From contig JAZRRG010000042.1 of NCBI GenBank assembly GCA_045650565.1, forward strand, positions 1 to 64,000: DNA of 64,000 nucleotides, given 5' to 3'. Positions within the stretch are counted from its first letter, which is position 1, and the number at the start of each line of letters is the position of its first letter. The position numbers and the translations under genes were made by a program. The DNA comes from SIG565 sp045650565 (GTDB lineage: Bacteria > Bacillota > Clostridia > Oscillospirales > Acutalibacteraceae). Below the pieces are notes generated by a model that saw only the letters and a program-made list of their open reading frames with translations, had not been told where the DNA came from and ran no database searches. Of this stretch, positions 23,627 through 31,618 are shown piece by piece.

Positions 23627-24385
23627 ATGGCGGTATTAGAAGTAAAAGATATATACAAAAGCTTTGGCAAAAGCGAGATTTTAAAGGGAATAAGCTTTTC
23701 GCTCGAAAAGGGCGAGGTGCTTGCCATAATCGGCTCCTCGGGAAGCGGCAAAACTACACTGCTTCGTTGTCTTAACTTCCTTGAAACCACCGATAAAGGA
23801 AAAATCATGGTTGACGGAAAGGTGCTGTATGATAGCGAGAGTGAGGCAAAGCAAACCGATGAAGAAATACGGCAAAACCGGTTGCATTTCGGTCTTGTTT
23901 TCCAAAACTTTAATTTGTTCCCACAGTATACGGTATACGAGAATATAACCTTGGCGCCCTCTCTTCTTAAAACCATGCCCGAAGCCGAAATAAAGCAAAA
24001 GGCCGAGGCGCTGATTGAAACGGTTGGACTTTCCGACAGGGCACATTTTTACCCCTGTCAGTTATCAGGCGGACAGCAGCAGCGAGGTGCCATAGCCAGA
24101 GCGTTGGCAATGGACCCCGAAATCCTTTGCTTTGATGAGCCCACAAGTGCGCTCGGCCCCGAGCTTACGGGTGAGGTGCTGCGGGTTATTAAGGGACTTA
24201 AAAGTTCTGACAGTACAATGATAGTTGTAACACACGAGATGGAATTTGCCCGAAATGTTGCCGATAAAATTATATTTATGGCCGATGGAATTATTGAGGA
24301 AATGGGTACGCCCGAAGAGGTGTTTGATAACCCTAAGAGCGAGAAAACCAAGGCGTTTTTAAACAAATCATTAGAGACATTTTAA
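23627..24385 (+). CDS. Amino-acid ABC transporter ATP-binding protein (GlnQ-like)
   Basis: This 252-residue ATPase has Walker A (GSSGSGKT), the Q-loop (VFQNFNLFPQ), the signature LSGGQQQR, Walker B (ILCFDEP) and the switch His (VTHEM). The D-loop reads SALGPE, where the family almost always has SALDPE, so the conserved Asp is Gly. It lies two bases after the permease gene and completes the importer. The D-loop Asp normally organises the hydrolysis site across the dimer, so activity could be altered. Confidence 0.93.
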   Translation: MAVLEVKDIYKSFGKSEILKGISFSLEKGEVLAIIGSSGSGKTTLLRCLNFLETTDKGKIMVDGKVLYDSESEAKQTDEEIRQNRLHFGLVFQNFNLFPQYTVYENITLAPSLLKTMPEAEIKQKAEALIETVGLSDRAHFYPCQLSGGQQQRGAIARALAMDPEILCFDEPTSALGPELTGEVLRVIKGLKSSDSTMIVVTHEMEFARNVADKIIFMADGIIEEMGTPEEVFDNPKSEKTKAFLNKSLETF

Positions 24386-24445
24386 AAAACATCGCAAGAA
24401 AAATATTTCTTGGGGTTTAAAAGCATATAAAAAGGGATAAGCAAA

Positions 24446-25624
24446 ATGAAGCGAATAATATGTATGATTTTAACGCTTGCTCTGCTGTTTACATTTTGCG
24501 GATGTTCTGATAAAAACAAAGGGGGCGATGTGGTGAAAAACTCTTTTACCGAAAAACCGAGAACCTATAATAAGGGTACGGGCGAAGAGTGGACATTGGC
24601 CAACACATATAACTGCCTAACAAATAAAAAGCAGCTCAATGTAGCGTATATTGGCGGTTCGGTAACGGTGGGCTCGGGTTCGAGTAAGGGAAATTCGTGG
24701 CGAGAGCTTACAACCGTCTGGCTTAAAAGTAGATATCCGAATTCTACAATAAATGAAATATATGCAGCCATTGGCGGAACAGGTTCACAATGGGGGCTTT
24801 TCAGACTAAAAGAGGATGTTTTGGCACATAACCCCGATTTAGTGTTTATTGAGTTTTGCATAAATGACAGTTATGAGTTTTTCAGCGAAACCGAGAGCGC
24901 TGCCTTTGCTGATGCAATGGTAAGGGAAATAAATGAGCATAATAAAGATACCGACATTGTGTTTGTGTTTGTAACCGATGAGGGTAAGCTTGGCACCGAT
25001 TTTGCAAACAAGGTGAGCTACCGCAAGGTTGCCGAATATTACGGAGTTCCTTATATTGACGCAGGCAAGGCGCTGGTTAATGAAATGAACGAAACGGGGA
25101 ACGATTGGCGGTATTATGTGAGAGACTGGGCACACCCTAACGACAAGGGGTACGCAGCATACGCTAAAGAGGTTGAAAGGTGCCTTGGTGAGTGGCTGGA
25201 GGCGGCCGCTAAAGTTGAGGCAAAGCCACATATATTAAGCCAAACACCTGCAGTTACCAACAGTTTGCAGAACATAAGGCGAATAGAACCGAGTGAGTTA
25301 AATTACGATGAAAATTGGCGGCTTGATGATACCCCTAAAATGAGCATCGGCAACCAAACAATACTTGAGGCACGTAAGGTGGGTGCCCAAATAACACTTG
25401 AGTTCGAGGGCACACAGGTAGGATATATATACTATGCCAAAACAAACGGCAATATAAAGGTTACAGTAGATGGCTCAAACGAAAAAATCATAGAGGCGGA
25501 GGAAGGCATGAAAACCCTTTCGGAAAAAATTGTGTACGACAATTTAACCGAGGGCACACACACGTTAACTATCGAATGGGTCGGACCGGGGTATTTTTGC
25601 ATAGGAGCATTATTCGTAGGATAA
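24446..25624 (+). CDS. SGNH/GDSL hydrolase lipoprotein with C-terminal beta domain
   Basis: This 392-residue exported lipoprotein (lipobox TFCGC) has an SGNH esterase core: IGGSVTVG with the catalytic Ser, FIEFCINDS (Asn block), and DWAHPNDKGY with the Asp-His pair. The last 110 residues (LEFEGTQVGYIYY...GTHTLTIEWVG) form a beta-sandwich-like region seen in carbohydrate-active esterases. It is likely to deacylate an extracellular polysaccharide or glycan. The ribosome site GGGATAAG is moderate and no clear promoter was seen. It ends at a bidirectional terminator. Confidence 0.85.
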   Translation: MKRIICMILTLALLFTFCGCSDKNKGGDVVKNSFTEKPRTYNKGTGEEWTLANTYNCLTNKKQLNVAYIGGSVTVGSGSSKGNSWRELTTVWLKSRYPNSTINEIYAAIGGTGSQWGLFRLKEDVLAHNPDLVFIEFCINDSYEFFSETESAAFADAMVREINEHNKDTDIVFVFVTDEGKLGTDFANKVSYRKVAEYYGVPYIDAGKALVNEMNETGNDWRYYVRDWAHPNDKGYAAYAKEVERCLGEWLEAAAKVEAKPHILSQTPAVTNSLQNIRRIEPSELNYDENWRLDDTPKMSIGNQTILEARKVGAQITLEFEGTQVGYIYYAKTNGNIKVTVDGSNEKIIEAEEGMKTLSEKIVYDNLTEGTHTLTIEWVGPGYFCIGALFVG

Positions 25625-25625
25625 A

Positions 25626-25661
25626 AAAAGCGCATAGAAGGATTTCCTTCTATGCGCTTTT
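25626..25661. terminator. Bidirectional terminator between convergent genes
   Basis: AAAAGCGCATAGAAGG and CCTTCTATGCGCTTTT form a 16-bp stem with a 4-base loop between two converging genes. Confidence 0.9.
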
Positions 25662-25666
25662 ACTTG

Positions 25667-26557
25667 TCATACAAGAGGAGACCAGCCGCTTTCGTCCTCT
25701 GAAACGACGAAGGAGGGACCCTTACCGCCGGAATCACCAGAGCTCGTGCTGTCAGAACTGCCGCTGTCAGAACTTGTAGTGTCAGAACTTGTAGTGTCAG
25801 AGCTTGTGCTGTCAGAGCTTGTGTCTTCGGATGAGGAATTCTCTGAACTGCTATCCCCCGAAGTGTTATCCTCGGGAATTTCCTCCTTCTTTTGCTCCTC
25901 ATTGGTTTCGGTTTCGATTTTATCAATGAGGTCCTCCTTGCCAAGCTCGTTAACAAGGTTAACTATCTCGGTTACCGAAAGCCCTATAAGGTCCTCCGCC
26001 TTTAATTTGTTGTTTTCTTTTTGTAATCGCATACAAAGATGTGCCTTTGCGTAAGAAACGCTATATTTATCGGCAAGCTTTTGCACATCATCCTGCTTTA
26101 CCTTGATATATAACGAATAGATGCGCGCATTCGGAGCGTGGGTCTTGAGAACGGTTTTAAAATAACCTGAAAGGGTTTCAAAATCCTGTTCGTTTCTGCT
26201 CTCAACCGCAAAAAGCAGAACTTCTTCTTGGCCTAGTGAGAGCTTTTTCGCATCAATTAAATTTTTTAAAAATGTGTCCATCGCTTGAGAAAACGAAACC
26301 GATGAACCTATTTTTTCCACAAGAAAACAATCGGTATTGCTATAGGTTTGGGCGTTCGTTACGGCATATAGCTCGTTGTTAAGCGTGAACGAAGCCGACA
26401 CCGAGTTATCAACGGTAACGGTTATATATTCAGCAGGAACGGGCGTCTTTTTAGGTGACAAAATAGACACCACCACTGCCGCAATTGCGATTACCGCAAC
26501 AAGACCGAGCGCAATAACGCAAATAAGTTTATGTCTTTTATTCAAAGTAATACCCAT
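25667..26557 (-). CDS. Single-pass membrane protein with RsgI-like ectodomain and Ser/Asp-rich tail
   Basis: This 296-residue protein has a short cytoplasmic N-terminus, one hydrophobic span (about 10-33) and an extracellular region. The segment EYITVTVDNSVSASFTLNNE, the hydrophobic-Asp helix, and LLFAVES resemble the periplasmic domain of RsgI-type anti-sigma factors, but no cytoplasmic anti-sigma domain or adjacent sigma gene is visible. The C-terminal 70 residues are low-complexity Ser/Thr/Asp repeats. AGAGGAT lies upstream of the ATG. Family assignment is tentative; a cell-surface sensor or wall-linked protein are alternatives. Confidence 0.65.
   Translation of the reverse strand: MGITLNKRHKLICVIALGLVAVIAIAAVVVSILSPKKTPVPAEYITVTVDNSVSASFTLNNELYAVTNAQTYSNTDCFLVEKIGSSVSFSQAMDTFLKNLIDAKKLSLGQEEVLLFAVESRNEQDFETLSGYFKTVLKTHAPNARIYSLYIKVKQDDVQKLADKYSVSYAKAHLCMRLQKENNKLKAEDLIGLSVTEIVNLVNELGKEDLIDKIETETNEEQKKEEIPEDNTSGDSSSENSSSEDTSSDSTSSDTTSSDTTSSDSGSSDSTSSGDSGGKGPSFVVSEDESGWSPLV
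25751..25825 (-). repeat. Five 15-bp tandem repeats encoding Ser-Ser-Asp units
   Basis: Five successive 15-base units begin GTCAGA on the plus strand (for example GTCAGAACTTGTAGT, present twice exactly). On the minus strand they encode T/S-S-S-D-T repeats in the tail of the membrane protein. Copy number could vary by slippage in steps of five residues. Confidence 0.85.
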
Positions 26558-26897
26558 AAATTATTATCCTCTTCATTGCTTTATTTTAATTATTACAATT
26601 ATAATTATAAATAAACGAGAAAAATTGTCAATATGATTTTATTTTCCACCACAATATTTGGGGTTAAAACAACAAAAAAGCACAAATTGTGCCAACCTAA
26701 AAAAAGAGATTAAAAATAAAAGGTTTTTTTGTGATAAATCTTACAAAAAAGCGCCATCTTTTTGAGGAATCTTGGTCAAAATCACTTGACAAAAGCCCTT
26801 TAATTTGGTACTATTATACAGTAAATAATGTGGTGTATTATATTTATTTATAATATATAATAGCCACGCAGCAATAAACTTTAAGGAGAAGTGAGTT
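26558..26897. promoter_or_regulatory. Divergent intergenic region with promoters on both strands
   Basis: On the minus strand, TTGACA (complement of 26626-26631) and TATAAT (complement of 26604-26609) with a 16-base spacer serve the Ser-rich protein gene. On the plus strand, TTGACA (26786-26791) and TACTAT (26809-26814) with a 17-base spacer serve the large solute-binding protein gene. Between them is the near-palindrome GCACAAATTGTGC (26680-26692), which might be an operator. No gene was seen. Confidence 0.7.
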
Positions 26898-29789
26898 ATG
26901 AAGAAGTGCTTTGCAATATTATTAGTTTTAATAATTGCATTGACCACCTGTTCAGCAGTGTGCTTTGCCGAGTCGGCTGCAGCGGATGCTCAAGGAAACA
27001 CATCCGATACAGTTACACAGGCAGCGAAGGACACATACAATGCGTATTTGCAGGAAAATGCCTCTTTTACTGATGCCAAAAGCAGCATCGTAATAAAGGC
27101 GGATGCTTATACTGCACTGGATGATGCGGCAGCGGTTACAAAGGTTGGCCAATATACCGACGAGGAGAAGGAAACTCGTGACGGGGTTATTAAGGTTACA
27201 GGAGAAAAGGGTAAAATTACCTATAAATTTACCGTAACCGAAGCGGGTTTTTATGATATTACTTTGTCGTATTGTCCCATCGCCGGTCGTGGACTGCCGC
27301 TTGCCTTCAGCTTTCTTGTTGATGGCGAGAGTCCTTACAATGCAATGCAAACCATTCGCTTTGAGCGTACCTTTGTTGACCAAAAGCCCGAGGGCGTTGA
27401 TGACGGCAGAGGAAATGTATACGCTTCGGAGCAGATAGAGAAGTTTATATTTAAGGATATAAAGGCGCGGGAGAAGACGGGTCAGTGCGTAGACCCCATT
27501 AAGGTTGCATTAACCGAGGGTGAGCACACAATAACCATTATTGTTGAGTCGGGCGAAAGCTATCTTCAGGCAATAACACTCGGCGCACCCGAGCAAACAC
27601 CCACCTATGCTGAATATAAGCAGCAGGTTTCAGGCGCCAACTATACCGGCAAAGAAATACATATTGAAGCCGAAAATGCAAAGTATAAAAGCACATCTTC
27701 AACAACACCTCTTATTGATAACAGTGACCCGAGCGTACAAAGCGTTCACGAAACGGGTGCCTTTAAGGAGGTTACAAACTTTATAGGTTCTACGGGTTGG
27801 CAGACCCCCAACGAGACAATTACTTGGGAGGTTGATGTCCCTGAGGACGGCTTCTATAAGGTTGCTTTCCGTTTCCGTCAGGACCAGGTTATTAACGGTA
27901 ACTCATACCGCAGTTTAAAAATTGATGGCGTAAGCCCGTTCGCCGAGGCGAAGGAAATCCCGTTCTCTTACGGCGGTGACTGGAAATTCCAGGAATTCCA
28001 AATTGACGGCGAGGCAGCCCTCATTTATCTCACAAAGGGTACCCACGAGGTTAGTATGACCGTAACAATGGGTAGATTCGGTGACATAAGCCGCCGCCTT
28101 AATGATATTACATACGAGATAAGTGACCTTTATCTTAAAATCCGTATGATTACGGGTGATAAGATCGACTCGGGAAGAAGCTACGAGTTCTTCGAGCAGA
28201 TTCCGGGCTTTAACGAAACACTTACTACCAACATCGCACGTCTTGAAGAAATTTGCGATGAAATAACCGAAATCACGGGTGAGAAAACAGGCACCTACAC
28301 TTCTACAATTAAAAATATGATTCGTGTTATGGATGAGCTTTACAGTAATCCCTACACAGCTCAAAAATATGTAAGTTCATATTATGACAGCTACTGTTCG
28401 GTTGCTGCTCTTGTGGCTGACATCGCAGCCCTCCCGCTTGATTTAGACCAAATTATACTTGCCGCACCCGAAGCTGAGTATGAAATGGAAATGAAGGGCT
28501 TCTGGGAAAAGACCACATATTCATTTGAACGCTTTGTAGCATCCTTTATGGATGATTACAAATACTCAACCGATAATGTTGACGGAAAAACCACCTTAAC
28601 AATATGGGTTACTTGGGGACGTGAGCAAACACAAATCTTAACATCTCTTGTTAAAGATTCTTTCGAAACACAGCATCCCGATGTAAACGTTAATATTCAG
28701 ATAGTTGGCGCAACACTCGTTCAGGCAATACTTTCGGGCGCAGGTCCTGATGTACTGATAGGTCAGGTAAGGTCCGAGCCGGTCAACTACGGTATGCGTG
28801 GTGCGTTGCTGCCGCTCAACGAGATGGATGGCTATGAGGAGGTGCTAACCCGCTTCCAGCCGAGTGCGGTAGACCCCTATGTGCTCAATGGTGTAACATA
28901 CGGTATTCCTCATACACAAACCTTCTCGATTATGTTCTACCGCACCGACACATTTAAGTCGTTAGGACTAACCGAGGATGATGTTCCGAAAACCTGGGAA
29001 GAATTTAGAAATCTTACAGCACTTTTGCAAAGGCAAAACTTTAAGGTTGCGCTTCCCGGTGCGGGTGAGTTGGGCATATATGCTACATTATTAAGACAGC
29101 GTGGCATAGAGCTTTACAACCCGAAGGGAACCACAACCAATATGACCGACGGTAAAGCAGTTGAAGCGTTTGTATATTGGACCGATTTCTATACAAACCT
29201 AGGATTTGACTTAACATTTAGCTTCTACAACCGTTTCCGTGACGGTACAATGCCGTTAGGCGTCGCTCCGTATAGTGATTACGTATTGTTCTCCCAAGCG
29301 GCACCTGAAATTGCAGGTAAATGGGCCATTGCTCCAATGCCCGGAACCGAGCAGGAGGACGGCACCATAAACTATACACAGGCCGATGGCGGTACCTGTT
29401 GTGTAATTCCCGCTATTTCAAGACATCCCGACGTGGCTTGGGACTTCATTAAATGGTGGACCACCGACACCATTCAGTATAGATATTCAATAATGGTTGA
29501 AGCGGTACTCGGTGAGGTAGGCCGTGTGCAAACCGCTAACATTGAAGCCATTAAAAAGCTTTCCTGGGAATCAAACGACCTTGATATAATTTTAGAGACC
29601 TGGGAAGATGTTGAGGGACTCGTTGAGGTTCCCGGTGGTTACTACGTAACACGTTCTGTATATCAGGCGTTCTGGAACGTTGTAAACATTAAAGAAAACC
29701 CCAAGGATATGATAGTTAAATGGGGTAAGGTAGCAAATGAAGAAATCACGAGAAAGAGAAAGGAGTACGGCCTTGAGTATGAAAAATAA
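26898..29789 (+). CDS. Large extracellular solute-binding protein with N-terminal carbohydrate-binding-like domains
   Basis: This 963-residue protein has a signal peptide (cleavage likely after VCFA) and no clear lipobox. Residues about 50-230 and 250-415 each look like a beta-sandwich carbohydrate-binding module (for example EIHIEAENAKYKS and WEVDVPEDGFYKVAFRFRQ). A helical stretch (about 420-560) leads to a family 1 sugar-binding protein domain (TTLTIWVTWGREQTQIL, GPDVLIGQ, YGIPHTQTFSIMFYR). Ordinary binding proteins of this family have about 450 residues. Two permease genes follow. The CBM-like domains may hold a polymer or the wall near the importer. Confidence 0.85.
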   Translation: MKKCFAILLVLIIALTTCSAVCFAESAAADAQGNTSDTVTQAAKDTYNAYLQENASFTDAKSSIVIKADAYTALDDAAAVTKVGQYTDEEKETRDGVIKVTGEKGKITYKFTVTEAGFYDITLSYCPIAGRGLPLAFSFLVDGESPYNAMQTIRFERTFVDQKPEGVDDGRGNVYASEQIEKFIFKDIKAREKTGQCVDPIKVALTEGEHTITIIVESGESYLQAITLGAPEQTPTYAEYKQQVSGANYTGKEIHIEAENAKYKSTSSTTPLIDNSDPSVQSVHETGAFKEVTNFIGSTGWQTPNETITWEVDVPEDGFYKVAFRFRQDQVINGNSYRSLKIDGVSPFAEAKEIPFSYGGDWKFQEFQIDGEAALIYLTKGTHEVSMTVTMGRFGDISRRLNDITYEISDLYLKIRMITGDKIDSGRSYEFFEQIPGFNETLTTNIARLEEICDEITEITGEKTGTYTSTIKNMIRVMDELYSNPYTAQKYVSSYYDSYCSVAALVADIAALPLDLDQIILAAPEAEYEMEMKGFWEKTTYSFERFVASFMDDYKYSTDNVDGKTTLTIWVTWGREQTQILTSLVKDSFETQHPDVNVNIQIVGATLVQAILSGAGPDVLIGQVRSEPVNYGMRGALLPLNEMDGYEEVLTRFQPSAVDPYVLNGVTYGIPHTQTFSIMFYRTDTFKSLGLTEDDVPKTWEEFRNLTALLQRQNFKVALPGAGELGIYATLLRQRGIELYNPKGTTTNMTDGKAVEAFVYWTDFYTNLGFDLTFSFYNRFRDGTMPLGVAPYSDYVLFSQAAPEIAGKWAIAPMPGTEQEDGTINYTQADGGTCCVIPAISRHPDVAWDFIKWWTTDTIQYRYSIMVEAVLGEVGRVQTANIEAIKKLSWESNDLDIILETWEDVEGLVEVPGGYYVTRSVYQAFWNVVNIKENPKDMIVKWGKVANEEITRKRKEYGLEYEK

Positions 29790-30693
29790 TATACAAGCAA
29801 AGAAACATAAGAATTCATTTGGCGGTAGCGAATTTTCAATGCTGGTTATAGCATTGCCGTTCCTTATTCTCTTCTTTATAATGACGGTTTTACCGATAAT
29901 CACATCGCTGTTTTTGAGCTTCTGCTCGTACGATACAATATCGTCACCGAAGTGGATTGGTCTTGAAAACTATCTGCGTATGTTTGTAACCGATGATATG
30001 TTCGGGAAGGTTGCATCAAATACGCTATTGTTTGCGGTTATAACCGCACCTGCGGGCTTCTTGCTCTCATATGTTTTGGCGTGGTTTATAAATGAGTTCA
30101 ACCCCGCAGTAAGAAGCTTTTTGTCCTTCCTTTTCTTCGCACCTAATCTTGTAGGTAATGCATACTTTATTTGGCAGACTGCATTTAGCGGAGATGCCTA
30201 TGGTTATGTTAACAGCACGTTGTTAAGCTTGGGCTTTATCAATTCGCCTATTCAGTGGCTTAAGGATGCAAACTATATAGTACCGATTATTATCGGTGTA
30301 ACAATTTGGGCGAGTATGGGTGTATCCTTCTTGGCGGATATTGCCGCACTTCAAAGTATTAACGTATCCTTGTTTGAGGCAGGTGCTATTGATGGTATCA
30401 GAAACAGATGGCAGGAGTTATGGTATATAACCCTTCCTTCTACAAAGGAAATTCTTTTGTTCGGTGCCGTTATGCAAATTGCAAGTTCCTTCTCGATAGG
30501 ACCGGTTATTACAACAATGTGTACCTATCCTACAGTTAACAACTGCGCCGATACGATAGTCATGTATCTGGTCGACATATCTCACACCCGAATGGAAATG
30601 GGATACGCCTCGGCGATTTCGGTATTTCTTTTTGGTATGATGGCAATTTTCCGTGTTGTAATCGGAAAACTGCTCAGCAGAGTAGGTAAGTAA
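29779..30693 (+). CDS. Sugar ABC transporter permease (MalF-like), set 1
   Basis: This membrane protein of about 304 residues has six spans and the coupling segment EAGAIDGIRNRWQELWYITLPST, typical of carbohydrate uptake permeases of the MalF/UgpA type. The start is uncertain. ATG 29779 and TTG 29773 both lie after AAAGGAG and overlap the binding-protein gene end; an earlier ATG at 29737 would add 14 charged residues. It is partnered with the next gene and the 963-residue binding protein. Confidence 0.9.
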   Translation: MKNNIQAKKHKNSFGGSEFSMLVIALPFLILFFIMTVLPIITSLFLSFCSYDTISSPKWIGLENYLRMFVTDDMFGKVASNTLLFAVITAPAGFLLSYVLAWFINEFNPAVRSFLSFLFFAPNLVGNAYFIWQTAFSGDAYGYVNSTLLSLGFINSPIQWLKDANYIVPIIIGVTIWASMGVSFLADIAALQSINVSLFEAGAIDGIRNRWQELWYITLPSTKEILLFGAVMQIASSFSIGPVITTMCTYPTVNNCADTIVMYLVDISHTRMEMGYASAISVFLFGMMAIFRVVIGKLLSRVGK

Positions 30694-30706
30694 GGGGGTA
30701 TAACAA

Positions 30707-31603
30707 TTGTTTAAGAAATTAAAAGGTTTTAAACTGCTTGGCGGCGGCGAACTGCAGTATAAGCGTTATACCCGTTCCAAATTTGTCAGCGCAATATTTG
30801 TTATATTCCTTTTGACATTTGGTCTTGTATGCGTTCTTCCGCTTATCTACTGTGTAGCAACGTCCTTAAAGCCGCTGGACGAGATTCTTATATTCCCGCC
30901 CAGGTTCTTTGTAAGACGTCCCACTATAGCAAACTACACATTGTTGCCCAGCTTGCTTTCAAAGCTTAAGGTTCCGCTGTCACGTTATGTGTTCAATACT
31001 GTGTTTATAACAATAGTAGGAACCATTACACACATTTTGGCAGCAGCCGCTGCAGCATTTTTCTTCTCAAAATGTAAGAAAAAATGGGTTGGCATTGTGT
31101 TCTTAGTTGTACAGTTCTCGCTTCTTTATAACGGTACAACACTTGGTGTTCCCCAGTACATCATTTTCTCAAAAATGGGTATTATCGATACATATTGGGT
31201 TTACATTTTACCGCACATTCCGAGTGCGATGGGTGTATTCCTTATGAAGCAGTATATGGACGGTTCGGTTCCCGACTCGCTTTTAGAGGCGGCTCGAATC
31301 GACGGCGCAGGATATCCGCTTATATTCTGGAAGATAGTAATGCCTATGGTAAAGCCCGCATGGTTAACGCTTTTACTGTATGCCTTCCGTGATATGTGGG
31401 CGACACAGTCGGCAACCACGATATTTACCGAATCCTTAAAGACATTACCTGCTGCTATGAGTCAGATTACAAATGCAGGTGTTGCCCGTACGGGTAGCGC
31501 CATGGCAACCACCGTTATTCTTATGATTCCGCCAATTCTCGTTTACTTGATTTCTCAAAGTAACGTATTGGAAACCATGAGTAATGCCGGTATGAAGGAT
31601 TAG
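30707..31603 (+). CDS. Carbohydrate ABC transporter permease (MalG-like), set 1
   Basis: This 298-residue permease begins at a TTG codon (30707) preceded by AAGGGGG. It has six spans and the EAA loop SLLEAARIDGAGYPLIFWKIVMP. It pairs with the previous permease to form a heterodimeric channel. No ATPase gene is present in the locus, so a shared MsmX/MsiK-type ATPase encoded elsewhere would be needed. Confidence 0.92.
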   Translation: MFKKLKGFKLLGGGELQYKRYTRSKFVSAIFVIFLLTFGLVCVLPLIYCVATSLKPLDEILIFPPRFFVRRPTIANYTLLPSLLSKLKVPLSRYVFNTVFITIVGTITHILAAAAAAFFFSKCKKKWVGIVFLVVQFSLLYNGTTLGVPQYIIFSKMGIIDTYWVYILPHIPSAMGVFLMKQYMDGSVPDSLLEAARIDGAGYPLIFWKIVMPMVKPAWLTLLLYAFRDMWATQSATTIFTESLKTLPAAMSQITNAGVARTGSAMATTVILMIPPILVYLISQSNVLETMSNAGMKD

Positions 31604-31618
31604 TAGAGGGGAAGAAAT

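Noticed and set aside
24395..24412. CAAGAAA/TTTCTTG hairpin after the ABC ATPase gene as a terminator
   Set aside because: The stem is only 7 bp and AT-rich, and it is followed by GGGG rather than T.
25751..25825. Regular short repeats considered as a CRISPR array
   Set aside because: The units are contiguous 15-mers without spacers and encode a Ser/Asp-rich tail in frame.
27915..28364. 149-residue antisense frame within the large binding protein gene
   Set aside because: The plus-strand protein has continuous domain structure here; the antisense frame is a codon-bias shadow.
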